From positions 17,259,201-17,323,200 of the forward strand of contig OZ038422.1 of NCBI GenBank assembly GCA_964036155.1: a stretch of DNA of 64,000 bases, written 5' to 3'. The DNA is from Diploscapter coronatus (Eukaryota > Nematoda > Chromadorea > Rhabditida > Rhabditidae). Each line of letters starts with the position of its first letter. Within the stretch, counting starts at the first letter, position 1. The notes below the pieces were generated by a model. That model was not told the origin of the DNA. It made no database searches and saw only the letters and a program-made list of their open reading frames with translations. Shown one piece after another: positions 39,501 through 51,639 of the stretch. The translations under genes and the position numbers were made by a program.

Positions 39501-42500
39501 ATTCGGCCATCTGAACCTGGCCATCCTGCTGCTGTCTGACGGAGCCATCGGCATTCGAGATGCCTCTCTCGGCAAGCCGCAAGTCGCTGGACTCAAGGAA
39601 TTCTTCAATCTCATGTCGGGGTAGGTTTTCCCTCTATCATGTATTACTGAAAATAGTTAAACTGAAACGAAATAAGTGCTGCATACATTTCGTAATTTCA
39701 AATATTTGTAAGCTCATTTCTTGAATTACTGAGTTGCCATAAATTAGATCGTAAACAAAGATCTAATTTTCATGCAACAGTTCTTATCTTACTTTTTTTT
39801 TATCTTTTCAAATTGCTGAAAAAGACAACATCCGAAGATAACTAATTTCAGCGGCCAAACCGAGGAAATGGTGGACGATGATGAACAGCCTTCCACTTCT
39901 ACAGGCAAACATGCCTCTTCATCCCCGACTCATCCCAAGTCTCTTCCACCTGTTAGTTATCCTTTTCTTTCAATAGTGATCAAGTATTATTCTCGACTTC
40001 AGCTAAATATCCCCTTTGGTTCCCCCTATTTTCGTATGGTTTCTCTGTCTCCATCTCTTCAAAATACTCTTCCCCTTATCAAAGATAGACGCATAAAAAA
40101 TTATTGCAAGAGATTCGAAACTGTCATTAATAATGGCAAATCTCCAACACTACCACTACGCCGCTACAATCGTTCACAACAATTCGCCCTCCACAGCTAA
40201 TACCTCGAGACGAGAAAGGCGAGAGTAAGTAAGCGTGTATGATGAGAGACGAGAGAAGCCATATGAAAGGGGAAGCCAGGGATATAGTTGGCGGGAATAA
40301 TATATATCCTATCATTTCAGCCAATGGTGTGTGCCTCTCCACAGATCGGTTCGAGCAAATCAGTCCCTCCTCCGGCAGATCTTTCCACCTCCCCTGCACC
40401 TACGAGAGAATCCAAAGAACTCAAGGCCACTTACAGCACTCTCTATGTGGATCAGGCAACGCTCAAGAGGGCCTGTCATTTTGAGAAGAACGGTACGATA
40501 TTTTATTTATTTACTCGATCACTAATCATCGACTGTTTTTAAAATCAAATATTATGTAAAGTAGGTGTTGTTTTTTTCTCGATATATGATGCATTTTTAT
40601 CTGCCAAGCATTGTTCTTTCAGAAATGAGATCCGAAAATTGCTTCATTTTAACACTTACTTATAGTAAGGAAGGATATTTTCGCATTTTATCCTCCAACC
40701 TTTATTCACAGTGTCAAATAAGAGTTATATCTTGCAAATCAGCAAGACCATGATTCACATCATTTTGTATTATTTCAGCTTGTGGTCTGTACGTGTCTCC
40801 CCTGGACGATTTCCTCTCAGCCCTGGTCTACATTCACCGCATCACTTACGCATTAAAGTCTGTCTTCACCAGCAAAGCGCCTTCCATGATCACAAACTGC
40901 CAAATCGAAGAGTCCAGACCTGATTCGGTAAGATTTAAAAAATGTTCAATGATCTCAATATCTTCCAGTTGACTCTCACCTTCTCAACAATTCTGAAGCT
41001 GTCGACAGTTCGTTGCGTGCTGTTCATCGATCCAGCCACTATGAAGATAAGGCTCACACTAGAATACAGTAATTCCCTGATGTTTTGGAGATCAATTGAA
41101 CCTTGCGTTTTCAGAAGGCGAATCATCCCCGAGTGACGAAAGTGTCGCGGTTTTCACGGACTTCTTTGAGCGAATCGTGTATCGACTCAATAACGAACTG
41201 GCCTTCGTAGCCTTCCTGAACATGTGCAAGGCCACGCCCACACTCTTCGAGAGCTTCGTTGCCATCATCAAAGAACAACAGGTAGTTTCACAAAAATTTG
41301 TTCAAGTTCGTTTGCTTGATTTAACAAAAGCCAGATGACATTCCGAGTTGTTTTTTTTTTCTTTTTGAAATCTAATAGGCGAGGCTCCCACATAGAAACT
41401 CACAGATCTTGATGAAACTTATCAAGTAGGGGGTTTTCGGTGACGTTAATCACGATAATCACACCAAAAAGTTCTCAAACCCACTCTGAAACCTTCAATT
41501 TTTCACTCATATTTTATATGGGAAATGAGCAAATTCGCTTGTCAACCATGTAAGCTAATTTTGCAAATTCGTAAATACAAGTGAAGAAATCATTTTTAAA
41601 AAAAATCGAAATTCCTTTCTTCTGAGTATGTTTGAGCACTTTCGGATGTGATCATCGTGGACAGTATCGTCGAAAATCCTTACTTGGTAAGTTCCACTAA
41701 GATCTGAGTTCCTATGTGGAAACTTCACTTGTGAACTTCGATTCTGATGTTCATCAAAGCCGAAATGACAAGAAACTCCGTCAAGTTGAGGTTTTTCATG
41801 TTTTTGTAAGCAGTGGGCTTTTTGGTCCCTTTCTTGGCCACGATCCACTCAACAGTGACCGAATGAAAGACTCTGATTCGGAAACTCTTTTTACTTGACT
41901 CTGATTTCATGTTACAGCGAAAACGCGTTGACTTCCAAACTCATGTTTATTTCATAGCAACGCAAGTGGTAATGATGAGATTGAGATTAAACGAGAACTA
42001 AGATGTTGGGGGATACTAATTTTGTGCATGGAGAATTCTGCCTGTACAACAAAGCGGGAATATTCCATTTTCAGTTTGGTCTGACCTACCCTTGTTCGGT
42101 GTCCCTCAATCTAGTCTACACGACTTCAACCAAGGACACTATCAGCAAACGCAACAATTTTTCTGGAGTTCTCATCGACCAGAACAGCAACCAAGTACTC
42201 ATCGTGGTCAGACGAATATTTTTATCGAAACATTTCCAATCATCTTCTTGCAGATCCATCTGCGTTCACGTACATCGGACAAAAACAGCTCCTATAAATT
42301 GCTCTACATTCCAGTCAGGCAAGCATTAACCTAATTATCGAAATTTTGAATATTTTTACGTGCACGGTGCTGGAATTATATTTGCTTTGAAAATTTTGAA
42401 TTTAACATAGGCCAGAATAGTGGATAGACGCATAGATGCTACCGTGAAATGCTGAAAAGCTATTCCTACATCTCTACTCAAACCTCTGACCTACTAGTCT

Positions 42501-42986
42501 ATTTTAAAAGCCAAAATTTGAATACCTAAATTTTCTGATTTTACTCGTTTGCAGCAACTCTCTGAAAGAAGTCAAGGACGACACTTCCTCTGCTGTCTCT
42601 TCTGCCAACGCATTTGCTCAGCAGACTGGCAACTGTCCGCTGTGGAGAGCTGTCTGCAACCTCGCTGAAATGTAAGAAATTTGAATTTTCGATTAAAAAT
42701 GATCAAATTTAATTTCATTCCAACACGATATTACGGATTTATACTTAGTCAATAATGATATTGTCGAAAGTATCTTTATTTGTACAGCTTTTTTTCGTAA
42801 TCATAAAATACAGTGGAAAGGTTAGAATTCAAAATTCATAAAATAGAAATTCTATTGAACTTGCATGAAGTTTATTAATGAAAATTAATGTCGACACAAT
42901 ATTAAGGATAAGTAATTTACAGTTTCTGCAAGGACAATGAATTTGCAACATCCACGACGCAGCCACCTCAGCTGGCAGGTCCGTAG
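33569..42986 (+). CDS. MED14: Mediator complex subunit 14
   Basis: Backbone of Mediator, joining head, middle and tail modules between activators and RNA polymerase II. Exons: 33569-33699, 33743-33875, 34332-34472, 34517-34696, 34941-35138, 35267-35370, 35497-35598, 35643-35759, 35942-36060, 36150-36170, 36270-36486, 36527-36620, 36796-36858, 36904-37002, 37052-37132, 37326-37486, 37998-38160, 38205-38375, 38427-38549, 38844-38944, 38990-39149, 39460-39620, 39852-39951, 40321-40492, 40779-40927, 40969-41068, 41115-41281, 42075-42206, 42254-42318, 42555-42671 and 42923-42986; about 1301 aa (human 1454). Conserved blocks: QFAHSTRMLFVKLLALVKW, LDQQSQLFVQTAD, PRLPQCI and, near the end, FLSALVYIHRI. 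The Pro/Ser linker of vertebrates is much shorter (exons 23-24). Two introns have GC-AG borders; exon 10 is only 21 bp. Confidence 0.92.
34158..34303. repeat. Inverted-repeat element in MED14 intron 2
   Basis: TTGATTGGAGAGAAAGTCGA at about 34162 is mirrored by TCGACGTTCTCTCCAATCAA at about 34277, with about 90 bp between. A probable MITE; no target duplication found. Confidence 0.55.
41386..41724. repeat. Inverted-repeat element in MED14 intron 27
   Basis: Arms of about 38 bp (41388-41427 and 41683-41722) share CCACATAG-AACTC, AGATCTT and AACTTA-CAAG in inverted orientation, about 255 bp apart. Probably a small non-autonomous transposon. It explains the long last-third intron of MED14. Confidence 0.6.
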
Positions 42987-44078
42987 TCAGTCAGCCAATC
43001 TATACTTCCACAGGCGAGGGCTAGCATTTTCCATCTCTCTTTTCTACATCATTACCTCATTATTATGTCATTTACGTATGTTTTAGATTCTTATCTCGAA
43101 TATATCATTTTTGGTTCTAACAAGTATCTATTTTAGCAGGTCTGATTTTTATTTTATCATTTATCTGGTTCTTATTCAAACGTTGTTATTCAATGATTTG
43201 TTGTTTGAAGATAGATCTCTTTCCATCTCTAAATGTGTTTATAATCGTCATTTGAATTGTGAAAAGATAAGATATGAGTTACAATAGGCGGATATATCGA
43301 CTAAATCACGACGAAAGAATAAATGTCTTTAATACTGAGAAGTAATTATTGCTACTTGAGGCGTAAGAAGCACCACCAACCCAATATCTTCGAATAGTTG
43401 GCAAGTGTTTGGCGTTTGAAGTGACGTGTATGCTATGTGTGGATGAGGACCACTCTCCTCAATCCATTTATAGAGCCAGGCTTTGCATTGCCTTCCTTTT
43501 CTGCTCTGCTTGTTTCTCCTTTCGTTCTTTCACTCTCCCCCTACTCCCTCCTGCTTTCTCTATCGATTTTCCACTGCCTGCTCCAATTATTTCTCTTTCT
43601 ATTTCATCTTTTCGCTCCTCTTTTCAGCTTGCAGCTTTTTTCTGTCTAATTAATTTCCGATTTGAACTCACTTCGTCGTCTAATGACGGGCTTTAATTTT
43701 TATTTCCAGAGAGCCTCCTTAACTTCTAGTAAAAATTCCCTGAATTTTAAGCACGATTTCCCGAAATGCTTTTCGCTGAATGATAGTTGCCGTCTCGTGT
43801 CCAGGTGTCATTTTTGTCCTTTCTCTGAACAGTTCCCCCTATTCCCTTCTCTCATTCCCCCATTCCCCCTTATCTCTTTCGAAATCACCAACTCAACTCT
43901 CTTTCTTCATCTCCTCTTCATTTCTTTGTTGGTTCTGTTCTACTACGATTTGTCATACTCATGTGGGGCCGTTCGTTTGAGTAATTCCCACATGCTTACT
44001 ATCATTTTTACTCATAAGTTTGATGATTTTATAATTATCTTTTCCAGGAGAAGAATCGATTGAAGAAGCAGATCGAAG
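42987..44078. other. MED14 3' UTR and Flower 5' region
   Basis: An AATAAA at 43318-43323 fits the MED14 poly(A) signal, 332 bp past the stop. From about 43480 the plus strand is strongly pyrimidine-rich (C/T runs) up to the acceptor just before the Flower start codon, as expected for promoter or 5' UTR and a long polypyrimidine stretch. No other gene. Confidence 0.55.
43318..43323 (+). terminator. Poly(A) signal AATAAA of MED14
   Basis: First canonical hexamer downstream of the MED14 stop on the coding strand. Confidence 0.5.
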
Positions 44079-47034
44079 ATGGGTGCAGCAGCCTCAGGCG
44101 TTTCAACCCAAATGCAGGTTCGTATTATTCACTATCACTCTTTCGTACTATTCATCCACATTTCCTGTGCCCCATACTACTGCCAGGAAGAATGAATAGT
44201 TTCAAGATGTTGACTAATATAACAAGCTCAAATTCAGGCAGAGCATGATCCCAATGCCAGCTTTCCTTGGTAAGTTTCCAGTTTTTCTTTTTTTTTCATT
44301 TTGAATTGCTAGAATAGCTTATAGTAATTCATAGAACGAAAATTTCATAAAGGTTGATTGAAAAAATTGTCTCAAAATCTCCTTTTGAACAATAAGAAGG
44401 GTTTATTGTTTTAACAAGAAGATTTTTACCTCTGAAAACTTTCTGACGTTTGCAGGTGGATTCGTTTTCTGGCAAAAGGAGTGGGAATTATCGGTGGATT
44501 CGTGTCGATTTTCTTCGGAGCCCTTGGGCTGCTCTCTCTCAGCGCCACTTGTATCATTGCCGTTCTTCTCGAAATGTAAGATTTTTTTTTCGATTTGTTT
44601 TTATTTTGACAAAGAACGTTAAACTGTGTACAATGGATCTTGCTCAAAATTGGTAGGAAAGTCAATTCGAGTACGCTGATAACGAGTATCACATTAAGAA
44701 GTGCCCACCATGCTCCTGTTTTCAGGATTTTCCACCAAGATTCGCTTCTTTCTTTACTTTGCAAAAATTCAAATGCGAAATTAGCTAACATCCTAAAAAA
44801 AATCATTAACATTGCCATCATTCGCTGCGGCAGCAAAGAGTAAGAAGGAAAACTTCGAAATCAATTCCTGGAATCGGAATGCACGATGGGGACTTTTCAA
44901 CATGATATTCGAATTGACTTTCCTACCAATTTTGAGCAAGATCCGTTGCACACACACGCTGTTCACGTTCCTTGTGAGGTATAAATTTATCATTCTCAAA
45001 TGAGTGATTTCTCGCTATCCAAAAATTTAATTTAAAAAAACTAGGAGATCGAAGCAAACCTTCGCCTTATCATCATTAAGTTTTCGTTAGTTTTTATCTT
45101 TCAGGGTGTTCGGATTCTTGGTGATCGCATTGGAGGCCCCGTTCTGCTGCCAGTTTGTGGATTTCATCGAGAAAATCGCCGTCTTCTCTGAGTCGAGGAA
45201 GTTGTGGCATAAGGCTGCGATCTATTGCGCGTGAGTTTCTTACGCTAATTAACGTGCGTTCATTCTTTTGTATATCATGAAAGAATATCGCAGGCTGATC
45301 ATTCAAACTTGCTGGCAAACCTATTTGATAATCTTCTTTACAGTAGAAGATTTTCTTTTTTTCAAATAATTGTCCACAAGTTTCTTTTTTTCAGAATGGG
45401 ACTTTTGCCGATATTCCTGTGCTTTGAGTTGAACACATTCCTGGGCAGCGGTCTCGTCTTCGCTTGTGGAACCATTTACGGCTTCATGGCTCTCGGAAAG
45501 AAGGTAGCACATTTTGTAACTTCGATAAATCAATGTTGAAGATTGAAGGGACAGAGGCGTTCGAAGTTTCAATTTCAAAGAACAGAAATTTACAAAATTG
45601 AAATCGCGAATTCGAAATCCTCTGCAAGTGTCCATCAGAACAGATTAACTATTAGCTGAATAACGTATCCAAGTTTCTTTCTTTTATTATTCTTTAGTTT
45701 GTAATATGTTATTTTGTAGGAGGTGAAATTGAAATGAGATATAATTTTGGGAAACATGTCAAAATTTTTGCTCACATCTTTAACAAAATAGCTTCTTGCA
45801 ATTACGTGTCTTATGTTTAGAGGGCGCAAGTGGGGTCAAGTCTTTGAAGCGAACTTTATAAAGCGATTTCTCGTCACCCGGGTTCTCCTTGAATATAAAA
45901 GTTTCAAGAAAAAGTTTGTGTTAGCGAAGTTGTGATCGACAAGTAGGTAAACAATTTTGTTTTGCTGACACTTGCTCAAAATCTCAATAATCTACCAAAA
46001 ATGAATATAAAATTTTTCGATGATTTTTATTCATTTCTGCAGTCGTTTGAATATATTCAAATCCAAAACGCAAACTCAATTGACGAAAAATGCTTTAAAA
46101 ATAGTGAGTTCGGAAGACGTGTTCTTGACGCCATAGCTTTCGATAGGTTTATCCGTTTCGGAAACGGTAAAAAGCAAGCGTTGGAATCAGTAAAATCGAA
46201 CTATCATATAAGCTAGATTTTACCCACTAGAATTCTCATTTCAAAATCCACTTGCGCCCTCTACTTATGTTATATCTTCCGAGTAATACAATTCAGGAGT
46301 GTACAAAATGGTTTCCGTTAAAATGTGTTAAGAACTTATTAAAAATCATCCGTACATCCATTAGAAAATTTCTTTCTGTGGCATACACAGTAAGATTTTT
46401 CATCTATTTCATAAAGAATTTTTCGAAATAGGTGAAGGACGAGTGATTTTTAAACAGACCTAAGGAACATTTGAGCCAGACTCGAACAAGATAAGGGGGA
46501 TAGGTCGCAGGAGCAAGATGAAAGTTATGACTTTACCACGAATAGAGAAAATTTAAATGCTACATATACAAAAAAAAAAAAGTAGACGAAATATTATAGG
46601 GAGGTGGTCGTGCGACCATCCTGACTTAAATCCTCCCTAGGTCTGGTTTTTTAAACATAAATTTAGCTTATTTTGGTTTTACGTTAAATTTGCGTTAAAA
46701 ATTCGTTTTAAAATTCATGTTCTTATTCCTTTAAAAAAAATATTTTTGGAATAGATGCAAAATAACATCCTATGTATGCTACAAAAAGAAATCTTCAAAA
46801 TGGATTTACGGGTAATTAAAAAAATAATTCTTACACACATTTTTAACGCAAATCAATTTGTACACTCGGGTACTATTAGAGAAAGAATTTTTATTTTGCG
46901 ATGGAGCTGAACTTGTATCTAATTGTAAGTTTTTAGCTTTCTACAATTTACAAATTCAGGCTGATCGCAACACGATGATGGCGGCAGGCGATCCCGCGTG
47001 GCAGCCTCACCAGAATCCTCCCTCTGTCTCCTAA
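44079..47034 (+). CDS. Calcium channel flower homolog
   Basis: Small tetraspanning protein of synaptic and secretory vesicles, linked to calcium-dependent endocytosis and, in Drosophila, cell-fitness marking (flower; CACFD1 in human). Six exons: 44079-44117, 44238-44269, 44456-44575, 45105-45230, 45395-45503 and 46960-47034; 166 aa. Hydrophobic segments occupy exons 3, 4 and 5. The hallmark EAPFCCQF motif is in exon 4, and [20 protein letters not shown] ends exon 5. The Glu of EAPFCC, the proposed selectivity residue, is present. The last exon encodes a short soluble tail ending NPPSVS. The acceptor directly upstream of the ATG exon implies a 5' non-coding exon. Introns 3 and 5 contain transposon-like inverted repeats. 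Confidence 0.92.
44611..44975. mobile_element. Foldback element in Flower intron 3
   Basis: Nearly the whole segment is an inverted duplication. GGATCTTGCTCAAAATTGGT AGGAAAGTCAATTCGA at 44633-44668 is mirrored at 44909-44944, and weaker similarity runs both outward (AAAGAACG) and inward towards the centre. The arms differ by scattered substitutions, so it is old. It could be a foldback transposon; transcribed, it would form a long hairpin. Confidence 0.65.
45818..46263. mobile_element. hAT-like non-autonomous element with 8-bp target duplication
   Basis: 446 bp bounded by 16-bp perfect inverted ends TAGAGGGCGCAAGTGG and flanked by identical CTTATGTT at 45810-45817 and 46264-46271. An 8-bp duplication fits hAT (also P or Merlin). 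It contains an 84-codon ORF at 45962-46216 (+, MLTLAQNL to SNYHIS) of no recognised family, too short for a transposase. It lies in Flower intron 5. Confidence 0.8.
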
Positions 47035-48945
47035 ACCGGTCACTGAGAAACTGCCCATTTTGAGGTAGGATCATTCTTAAGAATATTTTTCTCTTAATCT
47101 TAACAATAGAGCAGTTTGTTCCTATTATTTCGGAATTAATCTGAACATTATTGTATTTTTGATAGGCAAATTTCTATTCGAATGTTATAAATGCAAGATG
47201 AATTAAGGAAAATAATAACGGTAAATTCAGAAGAGTCGACGACGGTCCGATGATTCTGTTTCTTTCCCTTCTCCAATCTTTTTTCTTCTGTTATCGATCG
47301 CCACTTAATTTATTTTCTTTCCATTAATTTTATCATTCGTTTCCCCTAAAAGTGCTGTGAAAGGTTACTCAAATTTTCATATGAATTCTCAACAAAAATG
47401 CACTTTAAAAATCCTCGACTTTACAATTTTTGCAGTATTTCTGCAACTGTCAATTCTGTGCTCCATTCATTTTGTCATATTTTGTACAAATCTCAACATT
47501 TTCTTTGATAAAATTGAGAATCTTGTATGAAACATGGCAAAGTGCCAATTATCCATTCAATCTACTGGTTCTTCATTACTCGAATGTGTGTGGAATTGTC
47601 AAAAGTCTATTTTCATTTTCATTTTCATCCATTATTGCAAGGCATTTTCGAGTTAAAGTGGAGAATGAAGATATCATAAGCTGAGTAGACTTCCAAAAAT
47701 TTTTCTTTAGCGTCTCCAACTTGACTCTGAAATGACTTGCTTCTTTATCCTTGTAGCCACAACTCATCACTCATTCAAATTCATCTCGACTTGACTCGTC
47801 AGTGAAATATTTTAGCCTCGTGCAATTTTTGGAAATACCGAATTTCCCTTTTCCTTTTCTTCTTTCCAGTTTTATCTCTGCAATTCTTCAATAAACCCTG
47901 ATTTGGGTATGACACTTCTTCGTGGTTGTGCGCATTTTCACTATTATTTATTCGTTCCTTTCTATCTTCATCTTCATTTTACTCTCTTGGATTTAATTAC
48001 TTGTATGTGATATGTCTCAACTCTTTTAGTAATAATAGCATTTGAACAGTAACGAAGAAAAGGTGAATAAAAGTTTTATGAAAAATGAAAGCTTGGTTAG
48101 TTTGTATCAAGGGGCAGTGTAATATTATTCAATACTTTGGTAGATGACTTAATTTGTAATCTCAGGAGATCAAGCAATTTCAATAAATAAAATCGGCAGA
48201 TAATATTTCGTTGTATCAAGAATAAGCTAAAAATAGCCTCTTGGAAGGGGGCAACGTCGCAACATGAAAAAGGCGCAGCACAATAAATGTAATATACAAA
48301 TTTTACTGATCAGATGGGGCGTCGGATGTTCAGAAACAGCCATAAGATGGGGGCCTCTTTGAAAAGGACACAGGCTTGGGAAATTTAGGATTGGAGACGA
48401 TTTGTATCACAAAGGGAGTCATTTGTACTCAAATTCTAGGGAACTCCTCATAAATTTTGGTCCAAACCGCCTCCGACTCACAAATTTAAACCTGGACGAA
48501 TAGGGGTAGGGGCAGGACTGGATAGGTCGATCATGGCTCCAAAATAACGAGCACATTTGAGGCAATAATCAGCCTATCAGACCCTATCCCTAACCCTAAT
48601 AGATTTTTTGAAGCCTGTGTCCTTTTTAACTATGTATTCCCATGTTCCTGTGCCTTATTCAAGAAGCCTCCATCTTATGGCTTAGTTTCTGAACATCCGA
48701 CGCCCCATCTGATCAGTAAAATTTTTATATTGCATTTATTGTGTCGCGCCTTCTTCATGTTGCGACGCTGAGTTCTTTCCAAATTGCCCTAAAAATATAG
48801 TACAACCATTAGTTAATTTGAAAATAAATCGATGCATATAAGGATACTGTAGTTCCATAAATTTTTGATCAAATACATGATGAGTATGTAAATGGTACAC
48901 CGAAAGTAAATGAATCCGTTAAAAATTCGTTGGTAATTTCGACGA
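47035..48945. other. Convergent gap between Flower and the DDAH-like gene
   Basis: Contains the probable Flower 3' UTR (AATAAA at 47890-47895) and the 553-bp inverted-repeat element at 48236-48788. No gene seen. Confidence 0.6.
48236..48788. mobile_element. MULE-type element with long terminal inverted repeats and 9-bp duplication
   Basis: 553 bp. The arms exceed 110 bp (48251-48360 against about 48665-48769), sharing CGTCGCAACATGAA, ATCAGATGGGGCGTCGGATG and CATAAGATGG. Inner AAAGGACACAGGCTT and its inverse extend the pairing. CTAAAAATA flanks both sides (48227-48235 and 48789-48797). Long arms plus a 9-bp duplication fit Mutator-like elements. Non-coding. Confidence 0.8.
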
Positions 48946-48950
48946 TTAAA

Positions 48951-50977
48951 CTAGCAAGCAAAAGCGACGGAAAGGAGTAGTGATCTGAAGGTGAATAATT
49001 TTTGAACAATCTGAAATATAAAAATGTCGTCATCTTACCTTCGCAATTTCAGACACATCGACGGCCCATAACTGCAAACCTTTTAGCTGAGTGTACTTCT
49101 GAAATTACACTATCAGTATCATTTTATGCTCTTTTTCTTATAATATGAGCTTCTTTTATTTATCGTTGGAATGTTACATTCAGAATTTTATAATTGTCTG
49201 AGATTATAGAAAGAATAAATTAAAGTGAAATAGACAAAGAAATTCGGTGACAAGTAGCTTTTGACGGTGATCGACATACGAAATTACAAGATGCGGTCAT
49301 GATACGAGATTAAAGAATAATTGTTTATTCTCAAATTTTGGTTGTTATTTTTTGCCATCATGCTTACATCACTCCCTTTGTCCTTCCTGAAGACCAATCG
49401 GTCGTTGACTTTGAAACAGGCAACTCCATCGTTCTCTTCGTCCACAGTCAATTTCTTGTATCTCAGACTCGACTCTTCTTCCAATCTCTACAAACACAAT
49501 CACGTGGATTTAAATTAGAAATAGCTCTTACAGCCAGGATACTATAGGCTTCTTTGCTAGATCCAATTGCAATGATGGAAGGGTCAATTATGGAAACGTA
49601 AAACGACAACGGATTGGGATATTTCTCCATTGGAAGAGGCACGACTGAATAATCCGGAAAATTTCTGGCGATCACCTGGAACCATTCAATTGTAATTCAT
49701 TATTTTTCATTAGGCTTTTTTATTTATTTAGTCACACAAAACTGATTAATGAAAAAGAGAAGACAGAGAATTTCAACTAAATTGTTACATGAATGACTTA
49801 ATTTAACATGTCCCTAAATATCACAATGAAACAACTAAAATAGCTTACAGCAGCTCCCTGCAGATTGGTGCAGTTCTTCCTCAATCCCACGAAAATCTCC
49901 TTGCCAGAATGCAGAATATCAGATCCATTCAGGAGTACTTTCTTGCCATTTTCCTTCTCAGGGCATTCGATGATCTGATATCCCAGTTTGGATAAGATGT
50001 CAGCAATCTAGAATTATGAGAAATAAACAATGCCCTTCTCACAACTCGCAGCCTTGTTTATGTTTTCCCATCTCGAAAGAATCTCATTGCAAATTGTAGT
50101 ACAATTTCAAGCTTCAAAAACAAGTTACAGTAACATCGTTTTAAAGATATTTAAAGAGTCTCTAACTTGATATTCTCGTTCAACATGGCAAAGTCTCATA
50201 TAAAAATTCAATCTTGAAATTGAATAGTTTCCGTGAGAATATTGGCATTAGCACGCAGAAAAATGTTTGAACTTTAAAAACATTGCTTTGTTGAGAATTA
50301 TTTCGTTCTTTTCTACATTTATTAGCAACAAATTTCCTCCCTTTGAAGTCGTCTTCTAAATAACTTGCCTGTTTCACCCTGCCTTTGCCGTTTTCCTTCT
50401 TGTTGTTGTTTCCATTCGGTCGACAAATCAGTGCGGTTTTGTTGAGGACAAACGCATAATCGGCAAATGTGAGTGATGAAGTGCAGGCGCCGTCCTCGAT
50501 TGGTAATTCAGCCACATTCACGCCTTAATAATTTAGATTTAGATATATTATATAATCTATGCTAGGCTGGTGACAATTGTCCAAGCCCCTTTCAATTAAC
50601 TGATAAGATTCAGGCTGAATTAAAATTCAGGAAGTACTTGCCATCTTTCTTTCTCGATAAATCTCCCGTTATCTCTTAAACTCTCGTTTGTTTCTTTACA
50701 AATGTTGGAAAGAAGTGAGTAAAACAATAATGTAATTTGAGAATGTCGAGTTGCAAGGCAAAGAATAAGGGACATATGTTAAACTGCAGGGAGAATGTCA
50801 TGTTCATTCGGGATTGTTGAAGAGCAAACATTGTTAAGATGAACTACCTGCTTCCTTGAGAGTGACCACGATTCCCTCGGCCTGTTTCTGCATCAGTTCT
50901 ATGTTGAGTTTGAGCTTCTTCTCTTCTGGTTTCAGTGAGTTAGGTATACGAGGCAGGAGGGCATAGGTGTATTTCAT
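48951..50977 (-). CDS. DDAH-family protein, probable pseudoenzyme
   Basis: Resembles dimethylarginine dimethylaminohydrolase, which normally hydrolyses asymmetric dimethylarginine to citrulline and dimethylamine. Seven exons: 50977-50848, 50523-50369, 50007-49849, 49675-49532, 49487-49368, 49098-49039 and 49010-48951; about 275 aa. Similarity: SLKPEEKK..VNVAELP, FADYAFVLNKTALICRP, GKEIFVGLRK..TN and PSIIAIGSS. The acidic triad residue of the DGGD loop is Asn (LNGSD), the catalytic His position reads Asn (YPNPLSF against GLHLKSF), and neither possible last exon has the TCCS active-site Cys context. A second acceptor 26 bp further on would end the protein at 48946. Exon 2 can end at a GC donor (50369) or a GT donor (50378), both in frame. 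The alignment is from memory. Confidence 0.65.
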
Positions 50978-51639
50978 GACTGAATGCTGACTTGGCGAAT
51001 AGGCAGTGCTTGACAGAATACTGAAATGGGGCAGATCGATTGCAGAGTTGCTGAATTGCAACCGGACAGAAGGGTTGAAATGAAAAATGGAAAATGAAAA
51101 AAATGAAATGAAAAGGGAAGGGAGCAGCAATTGGAAGGGATGGAGTGAAACAGCAATGCGTATAATGCGATTGAATCGAAGAGGGGGGAAGGGAGGGTGC
51201 AATTGTCAGGACGAGGCACAGAAAGGGCAGGCAAGGGAGAGGGAGGCAGAGATATTAGAGAAGATGGGGGGATATTCTAGTGCAGAATAGAGAGTGACAG
51301 ATCACCAATCGATAGGGAGATAGGGGCGAGAAAGAAGGACCAATCTGCTTGACTGCAAGTGCAAGAGTGTAATCTAACAGCTCCCACCAGCAAACGTTCT
51401 GCATTGCAGTGGTCATTCGTCCCCAGTGATTCTTCGGCATTCCTTCTCCTTCTCATTCTCTATTGACATTCTTCAATCGACACAGTCTGTTCTGTCATTT
51501 CTCTCCCCTCTGTTGTTTATTTCCTTCCCCATTTCTCGCTCCTCGCTCCATTTCTTTTCCGTCTTCTTCCCTCTCTACTTCATTTCCATTTCTTTCAATC
51601 TGCTTTCTTTCAGATTGTCCACTCCACTTTGGCGACCAA
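50978..51639. promoter_or_regulatory. Divergent promoter region of DDAH-like gene and KDEL receptor
   Basis: 662 bp between divergent start codons. Pyrimidine-rich on the plus strand near the KDEL receptor start and purine-rich near the DDAH-like start. No distinct motif recognised. Confidence 0.45.
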
